A DNA stretch of 64,000 nucleotides from Gambelia wislizenii (lineage: Eukaryota; Chordata; Lepidosauria; Squamata; Crotaphytidae): positions 85,467,001-85,531,000 of the forward strand of contig JAUMIR010000004.1 of NCBI GenBank assembly GCA_030847615.1, in the 5' to 3' direction. The notes under the pieces are model-generated. The model saw only the letters and a list, made by a program, of their open reading frames with translations, was not told the DNA's origin and made no database searches. The stretch's first letter is position 1. Each line of letters starts with the position of its first letter. Positions 57,122-64,000 of this stretch are shown piece by piece. Position numbers and translations under genes: made by a program.

Positions 57122-58929
57122 GATAATACAAGTGTATGCTGGAGCAATATTACCCAGTTTTATTTTTGGTCATCTCTATAGACTGAGATCTTACATCAGA
57201 ACATAGCCCCAGTTCTGCATCTTTCTTGCCCTTCCTTACCCAACAGCTGTCTAGCTCTGGGAGGAGTTGCTGGTGCTGCTTCTGGAGAGGGGGGGAGCAA
57301 TTTGGAAAGCAATTTGGAGTAGCAGCTAGACTCAGCTCAGTGGGGAGAAAAATGAGGGTGCGTTCACTTCCTTTCTCTTCCCCCAGGAGTCCAGATCAAC
57401 CATGTCTTTGTAGAATTGCCTCTCCCCTCCTTCTCCTTCCTAGTGGTTAGAAGCAGAAGCAGAAGCAATACCTCCTGCTGCTCCTCCTCTTCCTCCCAGG
57501 GGCTTCACAGCTGCTGTGGTGGGGAGGTTTTAGGATGGAGCGCAAGAACAAGAGAATAGCCTGCTTGCACCCCATCATAAAAGGGACATACATGTGTGTA
57601 AGCTGCACTTACTCGTGTGCATGTCAAGTAATAGGATGCTGGCCCTAGAGTGTTACATGGCAGCAACTCTCTTGGAAGCGGCAGCAGGGTTGCCAGAGTG
57701 AAAACTATTGACAATTCATGTACCTTTAATGGTTGTGTAGAAGAAGGATTTTCGGCAGGCATTGCTTGTCATGCAACCAGGTGACAAGCGACACCTGCTG
57801 AAATGCTCTTCTACACCACTGTTCAAGGTACACAATCCATCTCCGGTTTCCACTCTGGTAGCCCTGGGACGAATGGCCCGGGGGTATGTTTTCTGCTGAG
57901 CCCAAAAGCAACTCAGAGTTTAGAGCTTGGAGGCAGAGGAAGGCAGGACGACCCTGAACTGCAAGTAAGATTAAGAACCAAGCAAGGAAATTAGTCACCA
58001 TCTACAATTAAGGAAGTTCTTTTCATCCAATATCCTTGGCCAGGAGAAATTTCATAAAATAGTTTACTTATTATTTTTAAACTTCTACTGGTTATTTGTA
58101 AAGTTTTGGCATTGCTATCTGGAATTTGATAAGGTAGATCAATGTACCATGATGAATAAATCTTAGAATGACCCTCAGATTAGGGAACATAATCCGTTTG
58201 TAAGGAATTTGAAGTGGTGAACATGACTACTGCTTTGGAAAGATGCAGAGGAAATGTCTGAGTTCTTTTTTTGAACAGGAAGTAGAGAAGAGGGCCAGTG
58301 CCCTTTATGGAAGTCAAGGGAATCCTGCTTCAGCAGCTACTTCAGTACTCCTGAGATTTTTGACCCATCCTAATTTTGCCTGTCTCTTCCCTGCTGTTTC
58401 CTCCCAGAGGCAAACCACCCTTTCCTTTGCCAGGAGCTATTGCTGTTCCCTCATTTATAAATACACACACCCTTTACTTTCTGCCAACAAAGGTTTGTAG
58501 ATGTGCCCTTTCCAAAGTCAGGTTGCTAGTTTTTTCTGCAGGCCAGGCTCCAGTGTTTTAAAACTTTTAACAGTTGCATGGAAAGCAGAAATTCAGCCAG
58601 CAGAACTTTCCCTGCAATGTAAATTCTTCATATTATCTGGTGCTCTCTCACATGGCTTTTAAACAATGGAGGAAAACTGTTCTATTTACATAAGTACTTA
58701 GTGGCTTTTGTTTTGTTGACTGATGGAAGGGTCAAAGTTACAAGCTATTAACATGAATTTTATGACCTTTCTATTAGACATTAATACTAACATCTTTTAT
58801 GCTGGTACATTAAATATATTTTTTCTAAACTGTTTTGAGGGCTACAGTCAAAAACTATGGTAGAAATATGTTTAGTGTATAATGCTTCAAAATGATTTGC
58901 CTCTTGGCCAACTAATAAATTTACTGAAA
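57122..58929. other. Intergenic DNA
   Basis: No gene is supported. The interval 57240-57700 is somewhat G/C-richer but lacks exon or promoter signatures that I trust. Confidence 0.4.
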
Positions 58930-59707
58930 CTAGCTGTACGCAGAGTAATATATGCCGTTATAGTAGATTTGAAAGGTTCACACGGTTCAGCTACAGGCTA
59001 TTATTGTGGGGGGAAATACCACTAAAATCTATACAACCATTGAGCAACCACCTTGCTGGCTGGCTCTCCTGTCCTGGACTCGCAGGCCTCTGCGGTGCAG
59101 CAGCTTCTCTTCTTGTGCTCCCACAGTGAGGCGTATAATGGAGGTAGAGGGGGGCTCCGTTTAGGCTCCTGGAGTCCTTGCTGTGGCTTCTGGATCAGCT
59201 GCCTTAGTGGGCAGTGGTGGCAGTTCCTCCCTTTCAACACTGCATGCTCAGGTGAGTGGCCGGCAACAGGGCCTTTGTGAGGCTGGGGGGTGTAGATGTA
59301 GATTGAGTGGCAGGACTGGATTGTGAGGTGGAAAGGGAATTTGCATGTGGGTGGAGATTGGCTGAGGGAGTGAGAGGAGAAAGGGGAAATGTTTTCTAAG
59401 CAGCCAATCAACACACTGGGAAAGGAAACATACCCAAGAGTTTTATAAATATAGTAGGACCCCTGTATCGGCTGGGGATTGGTTTGGGGGGTGCGTGGAT
59501 ACCGAAATCCATGGATAATAGCGAACACCATTGAAAATAATGGGATTTCCTGTTTAAAACATAAAGTTGCCCTGGAGGACCTAGAAAATGGCTAGAGATG
59601 ACACATTTTCTAGGAAGACTCTATGGTAGGTGTGCTGTTTTGTGTCCTTTAGATAATTGAATCAGTGGATAATGACTCGGTGGATGCAGGGTCCTACTGT
59701 ATATAGA
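58930..59707 (-). mobile_element. Helitron-like element 3, split by a Tigger-like MITE
   Basis: On the minus strand it begins TCTATATA at 59707 and resumes after the MITE as TATAAAACTCTTGGGTATGT. It ends GCGTACAGCTAG before T at 58929. The first ~150 bases match element 2 at 21350. The 3' half differs and is G/C-rich, containing no helicase frame. Confidence 0.65.
59454..59699. mobile_element. Tigger-like MITE in the Helitron-like end
   Basis: GTAGGACCCCTGTATCGGCT and GATGCAGGGTCCTACTG are its ends (the first bases are eroded). The body matches 23302-23625. It sits in the TATATA of the Helitron-like 5' terminus. Confidence 0.8.
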
Positions 59708-59767
59708 TTTTGTGGCCATTCCATTGGTGTGGGTGGCTGCTTATTATACCTCTACCCCTATAGTGCA

Positions 59768-59873
59768 TGGGAATCATGCAGCATGTTGGTGTATTTCAAC
59801 TCCCAGCCAATTCTTCATTATTGGCTATGCTGATTAAGGCTGATGAACAAGTCCAACAGCATCTGGATGGCCT
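59768..59873. repeat. Palindromic MITE remnant (hAT-like family)
   Basis: ATTTCAACTCCCAGCCAATT and AAGGCTGATGAACAAGTCCA with CAACAGCATCTGGATGGCC are the arms. Confidence 0.5.
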
Positions 59874-60688
59874 CATGATTCTGGCTCCTGTTGTATAGGA
59901 TTGCTGAGGTCACCTTTTCAAGGGCCACAAGGCTGTCTGTCATTTTTTTTGCTGAACATTTGCCATACAGTCCAAAACATGTTTACTCAGAACTAAGTTC
60001 CACAGTGTTCACACCTATTCCTAAACTAGTGTGCAGAGAACTGAAGCCATTCAAGGTACTTTATTTTTATCAATTTGTTTTAAATGGTGGCAGCATGTTT
60101 AGCAGCATACATTTTTGTTCTTCAAGAATATACTCCACAATACACTCCAATCTTTAAAGTAGTGATAAAATTTATACCTGCTCATTAGCATGATTCTTAG
60201 AGATTGTAATTGGATTAGAGCATTGAGAAAGAAGATTTCTGTAACCCTGCTTTGCCACAGAACTACAGGTCTCAGTATTCACTGCAGAAAAAAAGCGACT
60301 ACCCAAAATGTACACCCATAATCAGTGTTTTTAGACAGACACTGTGCAACTGTTCTGACTTTTCCTCCTCTTTTGTGGACAGGAAAAAAAGATGGAAGAA
60401 GTTATGGGCAAGCACAGGAAGGTTAAATGCTATGTTCTACAATATCTGGCTCATTTTAAAAATGCTACTATGTAGGGTAGAGGTGGGGAACTTTGACAGA
60501 TCTAGGGGAGAATATCCTATCTTTCAGGAGCCACATGGACTGTCAAAAATACCAAACAATGGGAGAGGAGACAAAACCCAGAAATGGTTGTTAGTCCACT
60601 TCCAGTTTTTAAAAAACCAGTATTTGTTGATCTTAAACGTGTGTGCGGCCTATTTAAAAGGAAAATCTCCACTCTCAAGGGCTTTCAG

Positions 60689-61453
60689 GAGAGATAGGAG
60701 GTTTTCACACGGGCTATATAACCCGTGGCAGGAACAGAACAGGGTCGGAAAAGGTTTTCCCTTTCGGACGACACTGACCCTGTTCTGTCCTGCATCCATC
60801 CTGTTCCCATGACTGTTCCGGAACAATGTAATCACTATTTTTCATCGTGAATAGACCCTCCATTCCGTTGCTATCACACAATCACGGGTGTGCAAACAGG
60901 AGCCCTGTTCCTGTTCTGAAATGACAGCCGTGGAGGGGAGGTCCGTTCCAAGCACTTCCTGGTACGATCTGGACATCCAGGTAAGTGGCACCCTTTATTT
61001 TACCCTCCCTGTTTTGATTGTGTGATTTAAAGTTTGTTTTTGTGCTTGGTGAACTGATTTTATGTTTGGGGGAGTTTTATTTTTTAAATTTACCGCCCAG
61101 TCGTTATCATGCGATAATGTGATAACATTTCAGACGGCCGGTTATAAAAGCAGCCTTATGACGGCTGCATTTATGGCCAGCCAGTGAGGGGAGGGGGAGC
61201 CTGTTCCTGCCGCAGAATTAAGGTAAGTGTGTGAAAGATTTATGTTATTTGGGGGAGGGTGGGGGTGGGTGGTGTTTTTAGTCATTATTATAATGTTTTA
61301 ATTGTTGGAAGCCGCCCCGATTGTTTTTAGCAGAGGGGCGGGGTATAAATAAATTTTATTATTATAATATTATTATTATTATTCCATGGCAGGAATGGGA
61401 GAGGAGGTGGCGGGGCAGTAACGGAGCATTTTGGCCCCATGTGAAAATCTCCA
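60689..61453. mobile_element. Candidate DNA transposon relic, unclassified
   Basis: GAGGTTTTCACACGGGC at the left mirrors GCCCCATGTGAAAATCTCC at the right. Inside are CGTGGCAGGAACAGAACAGG and the partner-like CCATGGCAGGAATGGGAG. The composition is G/C-richer than the flanks, and AGGTAAGTG occurs twice (60979 and 61221). An L2-like tail lies within at 61265-61383. The borders are tentative. Confidence 0.4.
61265..61383 (+). repeat. L2-type LINE 3' tail
   Basis: AATGTTTTAATTGTTGGAAG, GCCGCCCCGATTG and GAGGGGCGGGGTATAAATAA then ATTATTATTATT are the usual L2 end in lizards. Confidence 0.75.
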
Positions 61454-61722
61454 TAGTCTTTCTTTTCCAGAAAGAGTGGTCCTGAGGAGTCTGGGTGGTT
61501 CAGAGTTTACAAAAATAGCCTTGGAGGCCACATGCAGTCTCACGATTGCACTTTGCCCACCCTTGAGGGAGGGCAGTTGCATGATTTTAAAAAAATGGCC
61601 ACTTATGGGCAACTTTCATCCCACAGTTCTAATTCTCACCACTGGAGGGATCCATAACTACACTGGACAAAACGATCAACCTTGGACTTGGCATCCAGCA
61701 TGCTTTAAAAGAGTTCAGCAAT

Positions 61723-62317
61723 GATTACGGTTGCCAGGATGAATATGTGAATATGGGACAGGGCTCCTGTATCTTTAACAGTTAACAGATCCTAGAGCTG
61801 GAAGATATAGTACTGGGTCTTTTAGAAGTCTCCTACAGAACTCCCCCTCAGCAATTACTGCTGGATTGCCAGGCTGAATACAGAACAGGACTCCTATATC
61901 TTTAATAGTTAGCAGATCTTGTAGCAGAAAGATATAGCATAAAGTTCAACCAGGCAGAACTATGCAACATCTCCTCCCTGGCACTTCAATCGATCTTTTA
62001 ACACTTCTCCCCAACATGGCCATATAGTGCCTGGTGGAGAGTGAAGGGTGGCAGTGGCAAAGAAGCATCTATACTTATATTCCTATAGCTGGATGCAAGC
62101 TGAGAGCATAACACTGATATTTTCCATCAATGCTGTGCCTCCAGCTATGGAAACAGTAAACGGCCATGGGTTTGGTGTGTGTGTGAGAGAGAGGAGATGC
62201 TACATAGTTCTGCGCCAAGATCTGTTAACTATTCGAGATAAAAGAGCCCCGTCCTGTATTCAGTATGGCAACTTTAGCAATGATTGCTGAGGGAGACTTC
62301 TCTGGAAGACTTCTAGA
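61723..62317. repeat. Inverted-repeat element with a duplicated left arm
   Basis: The left arm 61822-61925 (TTAGAAGTCTCCTACAGAAC ... TAATAGTTAGCAGATCTT) is inverted against 62217-62317 (AAGATCTGTTAACTATTCGA ... GAAGACTTCTAG). A second, direct copy of part of the arm (GGTTGCCAGGATGAATATGT ... GATATAG) precedes it at 61725-61800. Confidence 0.6.
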
Positions 62318-62730
62318 AGGCCCTGAGTGCTATCCAACAAAATGTTACTATGCACCTGTCCCGTCTTTACTTTCTCAATGTGTATGTTTTCCTGGGAATA
62401 AATAAAAAGATGGAGGTAGTGCTGGGAAAACTCAGGAGGGTTAGAAAATGCTGATGACACCATTGAAACTCCCCAGTAATGTTTTGTGAATGAGGCAAGG
62501 CAGCTGAGACAGCCTGGGCCATCAACCGATCTGGCCTAGTGGGGAATGACTATAAGAGATGCAAAACGACCCAGTTCAACATTTGGCAAGCCTCCCTGTC
62601 CCCTTCTCTGCTGCCTCATTCGTAGCTCCTGCCAGTTCACTGTTAAGCATTTGTTACTACAGTATGCACATGCCTCATAACCAGTCAAACAAGATATTCT
62701 GGTTTCTGCTTTGTTATTTTTAGTTTGCCG

Positions 62731-63536
62731 TCAGCAAATCTGTGCTTAAGTCCATTCAGCAGTTCACCTACCTAGGAAGCATCATCTCCTCAGATGCCAA
62801 GATTGACAAAGAGATAGATCACAGATTAGCAAAGGCATATACCGCATTTGGAAGACTTTACGAAAGAGTCTGGAGTAAGTAATAAACACCTGAGGCGAAG
62901 CACAAAAATCAGTGTGTATAGAGCCATTGTACTGTCTATTCTCCTTTATGGATCTGAAACATGGGTATCGCCAACACTTACGACTCCTCGAACGCTTTCA
63001 TCAGCGCTGTATACGCACATTTCTAAATATACACTGGACTGACTATGTGACAAATGTTGCTGTTCTTGAGCAAGCAGGGATCACCAGCATTGAGGCCATG
63101 ATATTGAGAACACAGCTGCGCTGGGCAGGGCACGTTTCTAGGATGGAGGACCATCACCTCCCAAAAATAGTACTCTACGGTGAACTGGTCACAGGTCAGT
63201 GTAAGAGGGGCGCTCCAAAAAAGCGATACAAGGATTCCCTGAAACAACATCTCAGGCTCGGCCAAATTGATCACCAACAATGGTCCATCCTGGCCTCACA
63301 TCACTATCCACAATGCTGCAGCCTTATTTGAGAACTCACGCCGAACAAGTCTTGAAGAGAAATGACAATGCAGAAAGAATCACAACCCAGAAGCATCACC
63401 CATAGAGACCTTCTGCTGTGCTTTCTGCAACCGGACTTGTTTATCTCAGATTGGCCTTTTTAGTCATCAGCGCACTTGCAGAAAGCATGGGATGAGTCCT
63501 TCCTGAATCTTCGTTTGCAAAGAAAAGCCAGAGAGA
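62731..63536 (+). mobile_element. RTE-like LINE 3' part, copy E
   Basis: It encodes FTYLGSIISSDAKIDKEIDH, AIVLSILLYGSETWV, LRWAGHVSRMEDHHL and GAPKKRYKDSLKQHLRLG. It has lost a few bases after TGGGT and the CGGGAGGCATGGAGACGCA segment after CCTCACATCA. It ends AGCCAGAGAGAGA and is followed at once by copy F. Confidence 0.85.
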
Positions 63537-64000
63537 GATAGAGCCATTGTACTGTCTATTCTCCTTTATGGGTCTGAAGCATGGGTCACCTATCGCCACC
63601 ACTTATGACTCCTCAAACGCTTTCATTAGTGCTGTATACGCACAATCCTAAATATACACTGGACTGACTATGTGACGGATGTTGCTGTCCTTGAGCAAGC
63701 AGGGATCACCAGCATTGAGGCCATGATATTGAGAACACAGTTGCGCTGGGCAGGGCACGTTTCTAGGATGGAGGACCATCGCCTCCCAAAAACAGTACTC
63801 TACGGTGAACTGGTCACAGGTCAGTGTAAGAGGGGCGCTCCAAAAAAGTGATACAAGGATTCCCTGAAACAACTTCTCAGGCTCGGCCAAATTGATCACC
63901 AACAATGGTCCATCCTGGCCTCACATCACTATCCACAATGCTGCAGCCTTATTTGAGAACTCACGCCGAACAAGTCTTGAAGAGAAATGACAATGTAGAA
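63537..64000 (+). mobile_element. RTE-like LINE 3' part, copy F (runs off the window)
   Basis: It starts inside the reverse transcriptase at GAGCCATTGTACTGTCTATT, 620 bases after the same words in copy E. It shares copy E's GAACTGGTCACAGGTCAGTG and the same deletion after CCTCACATCA. A TGA replaces CGA in the KKRYKD region. Confidence 0.85.

Noticed and set aside
60252..60812. A 186-codon plus-strand frame
   Set aside because: There is no recognisable domain or splice context, the composition is ordinary, and it runs into the candidate transposon relic.
44117..64000. TIE1 exons, expected next to TEMP by human synteny
   Set aside because: No kinase, EGF-like, Ig or fibronectin exon is recognisable in this part; the gene may lie beyond the window.

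Overview
This window reads as a piece of a squamate reptile (lizard) chromosome. Genes are split by introns with GT/AG borders and lie far apart. The space between them is filled with the repeats typical of lizards: tRNA-derived SINEs with a BovB-like tail (Sauria type), 5S-headed relatives of these, CR1, L2, L1 and RTE-like LINEs, Tigger-like and palindromic MITEs, and Helitron-like elements. The species assignment is inference from repeat content; no search was run.

Three protein-coding genes can be supported. TMEM125 (+, 6027-6698) is a single-exon four-pass membrane protein. A TRIM56-like RING/B-box E3 ligase (-, 17312-19345) has an intact single-exon reading frame. The third is the homolog of human C1orf210/TEMP (-, 43040-34861), pieced together from four coding exons with good splice sites. 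From memory, TMEM125 (+) next to C1orf210 (-) is also the human chromosome 1p34 arrangement, so the block looks syntenic; TIE1 would be expected next on the right but is not seen here. The TRIM56-like gene between them is not part of the human block. The most notable result is that the lizard TEMP homolog carries a signal peptide and a leucine-rich-repeat ectodomain absent from the short human protein as I remember it.

Layout: 1-1.6 kb, LINE remnants (RTE-like 3' end, 5S-type SINE, CR1). 1.9-6 kb, mostly unique sequence upstream of TMEM125. 6-7.8 kb, TMEM125, its 3' region and an L1 insertion. 8-17 kb, intergenic with MITEs, SINEs and an L1. 17.3-19.4 kb, the TRIM gene. 20.3-21.7 kb, two abutting Helitron-like elements. 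23.3-24.3 kb, nested MITEs and then a CpG-rich promoter-like region. 25.4-25.8 kb, a possible solo LTR. 26.1-27.7 and 28.4-32.6 kb, two RTE-like LINEs, the second nearly full length. 34.45-43.05 kb, the TEMP gene. 43-64 kb, repeat-rich intergenic DNA with L2, L1, hAT-like, foldback, Helitron-like and RTE-like pieces, and no gene that I can support.

Many insertions can be dated relative to each other by nesting (SINE in L1, Tigger in palindromic MITE, Tigger in Helitron end, CR1 tail in RTE-like LINE, foldback in L2). Several have clear target-site duplications that fix their borders.
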